Source of the DNA: an uncultured Acidobacteriia bacterium
GTDB taxonomy: Bacteria > Acidobacteriota > Terriglobia > Bryobacterales > Bryobacteraceae
Assembly (NCBI GenBank): GCA_903828455.1
Contig: CAIKMJ010000041.1
Coordinates: 1-64,000, forward strand
DNA length: 64,000 bases
Direction of reading: 5' to 3'
Shown piece by piece: positions 8,851 to 16,872 of this stretch (its first letter is position 1; each line of letters begins with the position of its first letter). Both the position numbers and the translations under genes were made by a program. The notes under the pieces are model-generated. The model was given only the letters and a program-made list of their open reading frames with translations. It was not told the DNA's origin and ran no database searches.

Positions 8851-10692
8851 ATGAAATTCCGTCTCCCGTCCCTGCTGAAGGCCATGCTGGCCATATGTTC
8901 GGCGTCGGCCAGTCTATACGCGCAGGACGCCGCTAAGCTTGCCGCCGAGGTGTTCGGCAGCAACTGCGCCTCCTGCCACGATGCGGGGCCGGACAGCCGC
9001 GGGCCGAACCGCGCGACGTTGCGGCAGATGTCGCCCGAACAGATCTTCACGGCTCTCGACAAAGGCGCCATGGCGCGGCAGGCTTCTCAGTTGGCCACAG
9101 CCGAAAAGCGCCTCCTTGCCGAGTATCTGGCGGAGAAGAAGTTCAGCTCGCTGCCTCCGAGTCCCATACCGGCGACCGCCTACTGCGGCGATTCCGTTGG
9201 CCCGTTCCAGAATTCGCTGGCGGGACCGGCGTGGAACGGATGGGGTGTGACCGGCTCGAACAGCCGTTTTCAGGACGCCGCCGGTGCAGGGCTATCGGCG
9301 GACAGCGTGCCGCGGCTGAAGCTGAAGTGGGCGTTCGGCTTTCCCGGCGAAAGTACGGCAAGTTCGCAGCCGGTGGTGGTGGGCGGCCGGCTCTACGTCG
9401 GAAGCGTGGCAGGCAATGTTTACTCGCTGGATGCCGGCACGGGCTGCATCCACTGGATGTTCGAAGCCAAAGCTGGTGTGCGTGGCGCGGTCACCATTGG
9501 CAAAGGCCCGGGCGGGGAACTGGCCGTATTCTTTGGCGATCTCGAAACCAACGTGTACGCCGTGAATGCGAGGACAGGAAAGCAGCTGTGGCAGGTGCGG
9601 GTGGATGACCATCCGATCACTCGCGTGACGGGCTCGCCCACGCTTTATGAAGGGACGCTGTATGTGCCGATCGCCTCGCGCGAGGAGTCGCAGCCGGGCA
9701 ATCCGAAGTATGAATGCTGCACCGCGCGGGGCGGCATCGCAGCCGTCGACGCCAGGACGGGGAAGCAGCGCTGGAAGACGTACACGATTGCGGAAGCGCC
9801 GCACCCCATCGGGAAGAATCCCGAGGGAACGCAGATGTACGGCCCGGCCGGCGGCGGCATCTGGTCGTCTCCCACGGTTGATCCGAAGCTCAAGCGCATT
9901 TATGCGGGAACAGGCAACAACTACTCGCAGCCGGTGGCCAGGACTACGGACGCGATTGTTGCGTTCGATATGAAGACGGGCAAGATCCTGTGGGCGCGCC
10001 AATCTACCGCGGGCGATGTGTGGAACGGAAGCTGCCTCGCCAGATCGCAGAACCATGCGAACTGCCCGGTGCTCGATGCGCCGGACTTCGACTACGGCTC
10101 CTCGCCGGTGCTGGTCAACCTCCCGGGCGGGCGGCGGATGCTGGTCGCGGGTCAGAAGTCGGGCGTGGCGCATGGCTTCGATCCCGATGCGGAAGGCAAG
10201 GTGATCTGGGATCAGCCGCTGGGGCATGGCGGCTTCGATGAGGGCGTGATCTGGGGGCCGGCAGCCGACAACGAAAAGATGTATGTGGCGCTGGACACCG
10301 CGGCGGGGCACGAGGCGAAACAGGGCGGCGGCATCTGGGCGCTGGACCTGCTCACGGGACGCAGGATATGGGGCACGCCGGCGCCATCCTGCGGGGACCG
10401 GAAGCCTTGCAATCCCAGCCAGACGGCGGCTGTGAGCGTCATTCCCGGCGTGGTGTTTTCCGGTTCGAATGACGGCCACATGCGCGGCTACTCCACGGCG
10501 GACGGCAAGATCATCTGGGACTTCGACACGGTGCGGGAGTTCTCCACAGTGAACGGAGTGGCGGCAAAGGGCGGCTCCATGAGCGGCGGCGGCGCGGCCA
10601 TTGCCGGTGGCATGGTGTTTACGAATTCCGGCTACTCGCACCATGGCGGCGTGATACCCGGGAACGTACTGCTGGCGTTCGGTGTCGAATAA
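8851..10692 (+). CDS. Cytochrome c-PQQ beta-propeller quinoprotein (polyvinyl alcohol dehydrogenase-like)
   Basis: A 613-aa periplasmic protein. A signal peptide (1-24) precedes a small cytochrome c domain with one heme site (C39-A-S-C42-H43) and a Met-containing distal region, then an eight-bladed PQQ-type propeller from about residue 135. Repeated blade motifs can be read: VYSLDAGTGCIHW, VYAVNARTGKQLW, IAAVDARTGKQRW, IVAFDMKTGKILW, IWALDLLTGRRIW. This order, cytochrome then PQQ propeller, is that of polyvinyl alcohol dehydrogenase-like quinohemoproteins. It would oxidise an alcohol-type substrate and pass electrons to the heme. An MBL-fold gene follows closely on the same strand. Substrate unknown. 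Confidence 0.8.
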   Translation: MKFRLPSLLKAMLAICSASASLYAQDAAKLAAEVFGSNCASCHDAGPDSRGPNRATLRQMSPEQIFTALDKGAMARQASQLATAEKRLLAEYLAEKKFSSLPPSPIPATAYCGDSVGPFQNSLAGPAWNGWGVTGSNSRFQDAAGAGLSADSVPRLKLKWAFGFPGESTASSQPVVVGGRLYVGSVAGNVYSLDAGTGCIHWMFEAKAGVRGAVTIGKGPGGELAVFFGDLETNVYAVNARTGKQLWQVRVDDHPITRVTGSPTLYEGTLYVPIASREESQPGNPKYECCTARGGIAAVDARTGKQRWKTYTIAEAPHPIGKNPEGTQMYGPAGGGIWSSPTVDPKLKRIYAGTGNNYSQPVARTTDAIVAFDMKTGKILWARQSTAGDVWNGSCLARSQNHANCPVLDAPDFDYGSSPVLVNLPGGRRMLVAGQKSGVAHGFDPDAEGKVIWDQPLGHGGFDEGVIWGPAADNEKMYVALDTAAGHEAKQGGGIWALDLLTGRRIWGTPAPSCGDRKPCNPSQTAAVSVIPGVVFSGSNDGHMRGYSTADGKIIWDFDTVREFSTVNGVAAKGGSMSGGGAAIAGGMVFTNSGYSHHGGVIPGNVLLAFGVE

Positions 10693-10714
10693 TTTTTCTG
10701 AGGATACGTTTGCT

Positions 10715-11683
10715 ATGAAAATCAGAATGAAGTCAGTGGTTCTCGCCGCGGGCGCGGTCACCGTTTTATCCGTCATTTTGCCGGCGCAGGGGCCTGCGCC
10801 GGCTCCTGCGCCGGCCGCTGCCGCCAATCCAACGAAGATCGTTTTCCTTGGCACCGGCGTTGCGGTGGCCGATCCGGCGCGCCAGGGGATGTCGCTCGCC
10901 ATCATCGTGAATGGCAAGCCGTATCTGGTGGACGTGGGATCGAGCCTGGTTCGTCAGGCGGCGGCTGTGTACAATCTGGGGGCCGGTGTTGCCGACCTGC
11001 GCGTCGATGCGCTGCAGATCGCGTTTCTGACGCATCTGCACAGCGATCACACGCTTGGCATGGCGGATCTGGTGCTGATCCCGTGGCTGTCGGGCCGGAA
11101 ACTGCCGCTGCAGTTGTACGGGCCGACCGGCGTCAAGAACCTCGGGGAAGGCACGCTGGCGGCGTACAAGGAAGATATCCGGGTTCGCTCGAATGCTCTC
11201 GATAAGAACGGCATCAAGCTGGAAGCGCATGAGATCCATCCGGGGCCGATTTATGAAGATCAGAACGTCCAGGTGAAAGCGTTTGCGGTGCGTCATGGCG
11301 CGGGCTGGGACGCATTCGGGTACCGGTTCGACGCGGGCGGCAAGTCGATTGTGGTTTCGGGCGACACGGGGCCGGTGGACGCGGTTGCGGAGGCGTGCAA
11401 CGGCTGCGACGTGCTGATTCACGAATCGGAAACGGGCGAGGGACCGATCTTCGATCCGGGCCAGCCGGTGAAGCACATGGTTGGGAATCCGAACGGTCCG
11501 GCGGGTCACACGAGTTCGGTGGAGCTGGGCAAGATCGCCGCCAAGGCGCATCCCAAAACGCTGATCGTCACACACTGGATCCGGCATGGGGACGGTTCGC
11601 AGGACGATATGATGCGCGAGATCCGGCAGAACTACAGCGGCCCGATGATGGTCGCCCGCGATCTGGATATTTTTGTGCCGTAA
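10715..11683 (+). CDS. Secreted MBL-fold (RNase Z-like) metallohydrolase
   Basis: A 322-aa protein. ATG 10715 is preferred over an in-frame GTG 33 bases upstream because a GAGGAT Shine-Dalgarno precedes it and a normal signal peptide follows (1-26, then a Pro-Ala stretch). The metallo-beta-lactamase core shows THLHSDHT (His107, His109, Asp111, His112), VRHG, VVSGDTG, and a terminal THWIRHG. The layout resembles RNase Z-like/arylsulfatase-type hydrolases that are exported. It starts 22 bases after the quinoprotein stop and probably shares its transcript. Substrate unknown. Confidence 0.8.
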   Translation: MKIRMKSVVLAAGAVTVLSVILPAQGPAPAPAPAAAANPTKIVFLGTGVAVADPARQGMSLAIIVNGKPYLVDVGSSLVRQAAAVYNLGAGVADLRVDALQIAFLTHLHSDHTLGMADLVLIPWLSGRKLPLQLYGPTGVKNLGEGTLAAYKEDIRVRSNALDKNGIKLEAHEIHPGPIYEDQNVQVKAFAVRHGAGWDAFGYRFDAGGKSIVVSGDTGPVDAVAEACNGCDVLIHESETGEGPIFDPGQPVKHMVGNPNGPAGHTSSVELGKIAAKAHPKTLIVTHWIRHGDGSQDDMMREIRQNYSGPMMVARDLDIFVP

Positions 11684-11742
11684 CGAGGCGCGCCAGCGGC
11701 TGGTCGCGAATCCGGCCGGCGGGAATAACAGGCAGGCATAAA

Positions 11743-11784
11743 CAACAAACCCGGCGGGAGGCTTTCGGCTCCGCCGGGTTTGTT
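11743..11784. terminator. Bidirectional terminator between convergent genes
   Basis: The arm ACAAACCCGGCGGGAG (to 11760) pairs with CTCCGCCGGGTTTGT (11769-11783), one bulged G, loop of about 8 bases. A/T-rich sequence flanks it on both sides (AACAACAAAC on the left, TTTGTTGCGTTC on the right). It can therefore end the MBL-fold transcript on the plus strand and the cytochrome-monooxygenase transcript on the minus strand. Confidence 0.8.
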
Positions 11785-11814
11785 GCGTTCAGGCTGATTT
11801 TGCCGTGTGGCGTA

Positions 11815-13152
11815 CTATTTCTTGCCGGGCACTTTGAGGGCTGACATGGTCGGTCCCGGCGCATCTGCCGGCAGAAGGCTCGGGCCGGAGTAGAACGAAA
11901 GCTCCTGAGGTTTGTACTTCGAATCGAAGACAAAGCCCATGAAGCAGTTGCTCATTTCATCCCAGTTCTGCGGTCCCCATTTGACCTTCTGGGTGGCGTC
12001 CGGGTTGTTGGGGTTATTGGGCGAATTATCGAAATGCGAGATCCCGACGAGGCGAGTGCCCTTCGGCAGGACGAGCGGTTCGGCGAGATCGTAACCCAGC
12101 TGCCAATTGAAGTCGAACGGTCCTTTGATGACGGTCTGGACTTCGCCGGTCGGATAGTACAGGCGGAGTTCGTAGTCTTTGCCGCGCACGTGCATGTGGG
12201 GCTGCACGTAAACCAGCCTGGCCTCCTGCGCCATGGTGAGTTCGGAGATGACTTCGGCATTCGGATCACCCGGTGCGATCACCAGGTTGCGCCCCTGCGG
12301 TCCGTAGGACATGGCGTAGCGTGTCTTATGCTCGCCCTTCGCGAATACGAAGCCGACCTTGGTGCGGTCGTCGGTTTCCTTGCCCATCGTCGTGTAATGC
12401 AGTTCGAAGATGAGGTCGGAGCCTTTGGGGATGAACTTCGCCGAGTCCCCGATCACGAAATTCTGCGCGCCGAGGCCGGGATTGTACTTGCCGATGACTT
12501 CAGAGTCCTCTGCTTCCTTGCGCATCTGGGACTGCGAATAGGCCTTGCCAGGAATGGCGTCGGCCATCCACTTCGAGCCCGGGGGGCGGACCCAGACTTC
12601 GCCGTGATGCACGACGCGTGCGTCGCCGGGACGCATTTCAGCGGCGCTGATCCAGACATCTTCGGGGAAATTGACCTTCACCAGCATGAACTGGTATTCG
12701 ATTGTCGCCTTCGCCGGCAGGTGGAATGAATTCGGCATTTCGACGACCATGTCGGGCTTGAGATTCCATCCGTCTTCGAAGTGCCGCGGCGGAGGCGCAT
12801 CCTTGCGGTCGCCTTCCAGCGCGCCGCCGTCGACCCAGGCCGTAATGGTCCGGATTTCGGCATCGGAGAGCTTCTGATCGTTGGTGAAATGGCGGCTGCC
12901 TTCATCGGCAAACCATGGCGGCATCTTGCGCGCGACGACGGCGGCCTTGATGGCCTTGGCCCAGGGCCGTGCCGATTCATAGGCCACCAGCGACATGGGC
13001 GCGACTTCGCCGGGCCGGTGGCAACTCTGGCAGCGGTTCTGGAAGATTGGCAGAACGTCTTTGTTAAACGTGACGGTCGCCGCGCCCGCGGTCCCGGCGG
13101 CCAGCGTTGCGATGGCGCAGGCCAGACTAACGCGACTCAGAACAGAAAACAT
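11815..13152 (-). CDS. Cytochrome c fused to a copper type II ascorbate-dependent monooxygenase-like module
   Basis: A 445-aa periplasmic protein with signal peptide 1-24. Residues 25-120 are a short cytochrome c-type domain (C41-Q-S-C44-H45) with the conserved block ARPWAKAIKAAVVARKMPPW. The rest resembles the peptidylglycine monooxygenase fold, with the His-rich copper-site motifs RVVHHGEVW, FELHYTT and QPHMHVRG. This fusion is common in Acidobacteria and is usually annotated only as a cytochrome c. It plausibly carries out a copper-dependent oxygenation with the heme as electron donor, but that is inferred from the fold. The neighbouring divergent gene (from 13389) repeats only the N-terminal part. 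Confidence 0.75.
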   Translation of the reverse strand: MFSVLSRVSLACAIATLAAGTAGAATVTFNKDVLPIFQNRCQSCHRPGEVAPMSLVAYESARPWAKAIKAAVVARKMPPWFADEGSRHFTNDQKLSDAEIRTITAWVDGGALEGDRKDAPPPRHFEDGWNLKPDMVVEMPNSFHLPAKATIEYQFMLVKVNFPEDVWISAAEMRPGDARVVHHGEVWVRPPGSKWMADAIPGKAYSQSQMRKEAEDSEVIGKYNPGLGAQNFVIGDSAKFIPKGSDLIFELHYTTMGKETDDRTKVGFVFAKGEHKTRYAMSYGPQGRNLVIAPGDPNAEVISELTMAQEARLVYVQPHMHVRGKDYELRLYYPTGEVQTVIKGPFDFNWQLGYDLAEPLVLPKGTRLVGISHFDNSPNNPNNPDATQKVKWGPQNWDEMSNCFMGFVFDSKYKPQELSFYSGPSLLPADAPGPTMSALKVPGKK

Positions 13153-13388
13153 TGCTTGCTCCTTAATGACTCAAGACGAGGACGGATGTCTGCTCCCGGC
13201 AAATTCCGTCTACATACACCCTATTTGAGCTTTGTATAGATTATGTTAAGACTGCGACCGTTACAAGGGGTGCGCCTGGTGAAGCGTTTATTGAAGCGTT
13301 TGACTAAGCGTATGACGAAACCCGGCCCCGACAGTCGCAGCGGCTGTAGAATCGTATCCGGATCGGTTTCGCGAACCAATATTTGCCC

Positions 13389-14120
13389 ATGCTTGCCGCC
13401 CCCATAAAATTACGTCGCGCCGTGCACGCGCTCGTGGTGGGCGCTCTTTGCGGTGCGCTCGCCGCGCCGGTTTCGGGGCACGATGTCATCACGACAAAAG
13501 TCACCTTCGACCGCGAGATTGTGCGGCTGTTCCAGGACCACTGCATCTCCTGTCACCGGAAGGGCGGCACGGCTTTTGCACTCACGACGTGGGAAGAGGC
13601 GAGGCCGTGGGCCAAGGCGATTGGCGAGGAAGTGCTGCGCCGCCGCATGCCGCCGTGGGGAGCGGTCAAAGGCTTCGGCGATTTCCGCAACGATGTGGCG
13701 CTCACACCAGAACAACTGGAACTGGTGGTCGATTGGGAAGAGGGCGGAGCGCCGGAGGGCGATGAGAAGGATCTCCCGAAAGTGCCATCACCAGCTTCCA
13801 CAAAAGCGGCTTTCGGCTCGCTCCGGCATGGAGCGGGGGAGGTCCTGGTAAGCGGCGAGTTGCGGCTTGCGAAGCCGTTGTTGCTGGACGGGCTCTGGCC
13901 GAAGTCGGTGCCGGCGGGAGCGTCGTACCAGATTACGGCAGAGTTGCCGGATGGCTCGGTGGAGCCGCTGCTTTGGCTGGAGAACTATCGCAGGGAGTTC
14001 GACCATCCGTTTCTTTTGCGCAAGCCGCTGGCATTGCCCGCAGGTACGTGGATCCACGGAGTTGGCGCCGGAGCCGGCGTCCAGCTCTTGCCGGCGAAAG
14101 CAAGAAGGGCCGCGAAGTAG
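13389..14120 (+). CDS. Short c-type cytochrome sharing the PWAKAI/MPPW module
   Basis: A 243-aa exported protein. ATG 13389 is preferred to a TTG two codons upstream. Signal peptide 1-30, heme site C52-I-S-C55-H56, and ARPWAKAIGEEVLRRRMPPW, the same block as in the divergent cytochrome-monooxygenase protein. The C-terminal 120 residues lack the copper-site histidines (no HHGEVW or HMH motif), so it looks like a relative that keeps the heme module and has a different tail. The 236-base gap between the two divergent genes, with an AT-rich patch at 13220-13250, probably holds promoters for both. Role: electron transfer is likely, partner unknown. Confidence 0.7.
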   Translation: MLAAPIKLRRAVHALVVGALCGALAAPVSGHDVITTKVTFDREIVRLFQDHCISCHRKGGTAFALTTWEEARPWAKAIGEEVLRRRMPPWGAVKGFGDFRNDVALTPEQLELVVDWEEGGAPEGDEKDLPKVPSPASTKAAFGSLRHGAGEVLVSGELRLAKPLLLDGLWPKSVPAGASYQITAELPDGSVEPLLWLENYRREFDHPFLLRKPLALPAGTWIHGVGAGAGVQLLPAKARRAAK

Positions 14121-14126
14121 GGCCGC

Positions 14127-15011
14127 TTATTCGAGGTCTTTTACGGGGACGTCGAAGCTGGCAGTGTTGACCACGCCCTGGCGCTGGAACTGCACCCAGA
14201 CCCGGTAGGTGCGCGGCCTCGGGAAATAGACGTTGAACTGCATTTCCGGCCCGCCATCGGCAAGGAAGGGATGGGTGTGGATCATGTCGATCAGATCGTC
14301 GCTTCCGGCCAGCATGTGGCCCCAGGCGCCCAGCAACTTCTCGAGGCCGTCGGCCGGTTCGAGGTGGAAGAACAGCATCGTTTTCGTCCCGGCGATGGGC
14401 TGCGCGGGCTGGGTGGTGAGGGAGACATGAAGGTTTTCCGCTGCCTTGGTGCTGTAGTCGCGCGCCAGAACTGGTGTGTGCTGCGGAGCGCCGGGCACGA
14501 TCACGGTTTTGGCGACGAGTTGCGGGGTGGCGCCTTCGGGATAAAAGTCAGTGAGGACGCGAAAGAGGCCGCTGCGGGGAAACTGCGTCTGGTAGCGGAA
14601 TGTTCCGTCGGGCTGAAATTCGGGATGATCGTGAACGAAGAACTCCAGGTCCTGGCTGATGACGAACAGGTGGAACAGCTTTTCGTGCACCACTTCGAAA
14701 TGGGAAACGGGACGGCTGTTTTCCGGATCGCGGATGGCGAAACGTAACTGCGCGGGCTGGCCGGGGCGGAGGGGCCGGGGCAGAACGGCGAAATCGACGG
14801 GAAATTCGACCGGCGCCGGGATGCCCGCCACCAGTTTCATTCCGCAGCGCGAGCAGACGCCGGGTTTATTCGCGCGCACGTCGTGATCCATGGGGCATTG
14901 CCAGGCCTCGCCTGCAGGCTGGCTCAGATCCTGCGGGATGCCGGTGTTTTGGCCTAAGGCGATGAGCGCCCCGGCTGCCACGATGGACGCCGCTGCGAGC
15001 CAGATCTTCAT
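14127..15011 (-). CDS. Exported protein with heavy-metal-binding (CusB-type) domain
   Basis: A 294-aa protein. The frame is open far upstream, but ATG 15011 begins a good signal peptide (1-20), so the longer version is rejected. Residues 38-62 form the metal-binding motif C39-P-M-D-H ... C53-S-R-C56-G-M, as in the small heavy-metal-binding domain found in CusB-like and copper-resistance proteins. The remainder is a beta-rich region with many His pairs (FFVHDHPEF, WGHMLAG, MIHTHPFL) that suggests a YtkA-like or copper-chaperone-like fold. It ends 6 bases from the convergent cytochrome gene. A role in periplasmic copper handling, perhaps for the copper protein nearby, is inference. Confidence 0.65.
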   Translation of the reverse strand: MKIWLAAASIVAAGALIALGQNTGIPQDLSQPAGEAWQCPMDHDVRANKPGVCSRCGMKLVAGIPAPVEFPVDFAVLPRPLRPGQPAQLRFAIRDPENSRPVSHFEVVHEKLFHLFVISQDLEFFVHDHPEFQPDGTFRYQTQFPRSGLFRVLTDFYPEGATPQLVAKTVIVPGAPQHTPVLARDYSTKAAENLHVSLTTQPAQPIAGTKTMLFFHLEPADGLEKLLGAWGHMLAGSDDLIDMIHTHPFLADGGPEMQFNVYFPRPRTYRVWVQFQRQGVVNTASFDVPVKDLE

Positions 15012-15472
15012 GGATGCCCCGATCTTAGCAGCTTTTCCGAACTTGCCGGTTTTGCCGGCCGGCCCGATTCGAGCCCTGACGGGCAGCCGGCGCAGAAGAC
15101 GAAAACGTGGAATGGACGCCAGCGATGGGTTGCCGCCGGCTTTGGCAACGGCAGGAATTGCGGTCACGCGGCCGCAAAATATTTTTCGCGGCGCTAAGCC
15201 AATCTGCATCAATCTTTTGGCGATTTCGTTCGTGCGGGTGGAACGGGCGAAACGCGGCGGCCGGTGTACTCTGCAGTCGCGGAGGGCGTGCGAAACGCCC
15301 GCCGTTACGGGTGTTTGCGCACGCGTAAAAATCTGCGGAAAGTAAACGGAGGGACGTAACATTGCACCACGCAAATCGGTCTGTTATCATCAGGCAGTCA
15401 AGAGATTGGGTTCCCTCCTCTTGCACAGCCACCAACAAAAAATCCAACCGGGGAGTAAACATAGCAAAAGGA
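15012..15472. promoter_or_regulatory. 460-base intergenic region with a sigma70-type promoter and structured leader for the RRM gene
   Basis: No gene is supported here. TTGCAC at 15362-15367 and TATCAT at 15385-15390 are 17 bases apart and form a good plus-strand promoter. The expected leader of about 75 bases contains CTCCTC (15415-15420), which can pair with the SD-like GGGGAG (15450-15455). The left part (15012-15360) shows nothing beyond GC-rich inverted fragments and presumably holds the minus-strand promoter of the metal-binding protein. Confidence 0.5.
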
Positions 15473-15880
15473 ATGAGCTTTACTGTCTTTCTGGGCAACT
15501 TGCCTGTCTGGGTCACCGCCGATGACATTAAACAATGGCTTACAGCGGAAGATCTGGTCGCGGATTCTGTCAAAGTAATTCGGAACCACGAGACGCAGGA
15601 ATCCAAAGGATTCGCCTTCGTGGAAGCCCCAACCGGAGACGAGATGCAGGCGATCATTCGCCGCTTCGACCGTGCTCCACTCGAGGACAAAATCCTGCGG
15701 GCAAACCCGGCTCAGCCTTCGAAGGGCGCAGCTCCCCGCGGACCGGTTCCTGCCGGTGCGCAGCGTACGGCCGGCTCTGTCGGCGCCGGTGCTGCCGCGC
15801 GTACGGAACGTCGTCCCGCGAAAAAGCGGGAAGCCGAACCGAAGAGCGCCTTCGCGACCGAACTCGCCAAAGCCCTTTAG
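15473..15880 (+). CDS. RRM-type RNA-binding protein
   Basis: A 135-aa protein with one RNA-recognition motif at about residues 3-78: RNP2-like VFLGNLP and RNP1-like KGFAFVEA, as in the small bacterial/cyanobacterial Rbp family. The tail (80-135) is basic and Ala/Pro/Arg-rich, probably disordered. ATG 15473 is taken as the start, although the GGA before it is too close to act as a normal Shine-Dalgarno. The better GGGGAG at 15450-15455 would instead fit an ATA codon at 15461, an unusual start. Likely role: RNA binding, possibly adaptation to temperature or RNA decay control. Confidence 0.85.
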   Translation: MSFTVFLGNLPVWVTADDIKQWLTAEDLVADSVKVIRNHETQESKGFAFVEAPTGDEMQAIIRRFDRAPLEDKILRANPAQPSKGAAPRGPVPAGAQRTAGSVGAGAAARTERRPAKKREAEPKSAFATELAKAL

Positions 15881-15938
15881 TTTTTCCAGTCTTTCAAACC
15901 TCGCCGCGGCCGTTAGCCGCGGCAACAGGCAGGAGCAC

Positions 15939-16574
15939 GTGAAACGGTCTTTCGAACCCGAGCTGATGGATTCGCCCGGGGTCGATGGACCCGTGCTGGA
16001 AACCTTCCATCGCGACCTGATCTTCGTGAATAAAGTGCTCGGCACGTTTCCGACGATCGAGCGCTTTCTTCGTCAGTCAGATCCCGCCGTGCGCAGTGTG
16101 ATCGATATCGGCTGCGGTTCGGGAGCATTGCTGGACTATCTGCGGCGACGAATGAACGTGGAAGTGCTGGGTGTGGATCTCAAGCCCTGGCCAATGGCTG
16201 AAATTCCCGTGGTGCGGGCCAACGCGATCACCGAGCCGCTGCCCGAGGCGGATGCCGCCGTTACAACGCTGATGGCGCATCATCTGACTCCGGAAGAGAA
16301 CATCGCGCTCATCCGCAACGCGGGCCGCTCCTGCCGCCGATTTCTGATTCACGATCTGATCCGCCATCCGTTTCCGCTCGCTGCGTTCAGCCTTTGCATT
16401 GCGCCGCTGCTTGGCAAAGAGGCCGCGGCGGACGGCAAGTTGTCGGTGCGCAGGGCGTATACGCCGGTCGAAATGAGCGAGATGGTTCGCACGGCGCTGG
16501 CAGGCACGGCCGGGAGCTTCACGATCGACGTGTCGCGGTTTTTGTCGCGGCAGGTGGTGGATATTCGTTTCTGA
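15939..16574 (+). CDS. Class I SAM-dependent methyltransferase
   Basis: A 211-aa cytoplasmic protein. GTG 15939 is chosen because AGGAG at 15931-15935 precedes it. The frame is open further upstream but overlaps the RRM gene. Motif I VIDIGCGSGALL (about 51-62), VLGVDLKP, and a motif IV-like VTTLMAHHLTPEE identify a Rossmann-fold methyltransferase. The C-terminal part (FPLAAFSLCIAPLLG, then YTPVEMSEMV) resembles methyltransferases acting on small or lipophilic acceptors, for example polyketide-type neighbours, but the substrate is unknown. A small cytochrome gene starts one base after the stop. Confidence 0.75.
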   Translation: MKRSFEPELMDSPGVDGPVLETFHRDLIFVNKVLGTFPTIERFLRQSDPAVRSVIDIGCGSGALLDYLRRRMNVEVLGVDLKPWPMAEIPVVRANAITEPLPEADAAVTTLMAHHLTPEENIALIRNAGRSCRRFLIHDLIRHPFPLAAFSLCIAPLLGKEAAADGKLSVRRAYTPVEMSEMVRTALAGTAGSFTIDVSRFLSRQVVDIRF

Positions 16575-16575
16575 C

Positions 16576-16872
16576 ATGCCTGCTGCCGCACTCTGGATCT
16601 CGCTCGCTGCCGCTCAGGCCTTGCCGCCGGGCAAAGCACAGGCCATTGTGGCGAGCCGCTGTGTGGTCTGCCATTCGGTGGATGTTGTGACCGCCGCGGC
16701 AGCGTCGAAGGCGCGCTGGCAGGCGGTGGTGGACGAGATGGTGACAGACGGTGCGCAGTTGTCGCCCGCCGAGGTGCCGGTTGTGGTGGACTACCTGGCG
16801 AAGAACTTTCCCGAGCGCCCGGCAAAGACTAAGCGGCCGGCGACGAATCCGGCGGGCTCAGCACCGAAATAG
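16576..16872 (+). CDS. Small c-type cytochrome
   Basis: A 98-aa exported protein with a short signal peptide (1-15), one heme-binding site (C29-V-V-C32-H33) and a distal VPVVVDYLAKNF helix, as in small cytochromes c. The C-terminal tail is Pro/Lys-rich. It begins one base after the methyltransferase stop, so translation is probably coupled. Its 3' end overlaps the convergent symporter gene by 44 bases. It could shuttle electrons for one of the larger redox proteins in the region. Confidence 0.7.
   Translation: MPAAALWISLAAAQALPPGKAQAIVASRCVVCHSVDVVTAAAASKARWQAVVDEMVTDGAQLSPAEVPVVVDYLAKNFPERPAKTKRPATNPAGSAPK

Noticed and set aside
15012-15374. N-terminal extension of the heavy-metal-binding protein to 15374
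   Set aside because: The extension is Arg-rich and unlike a signal sequence; ATG 15011 begins a proper signal peptide.
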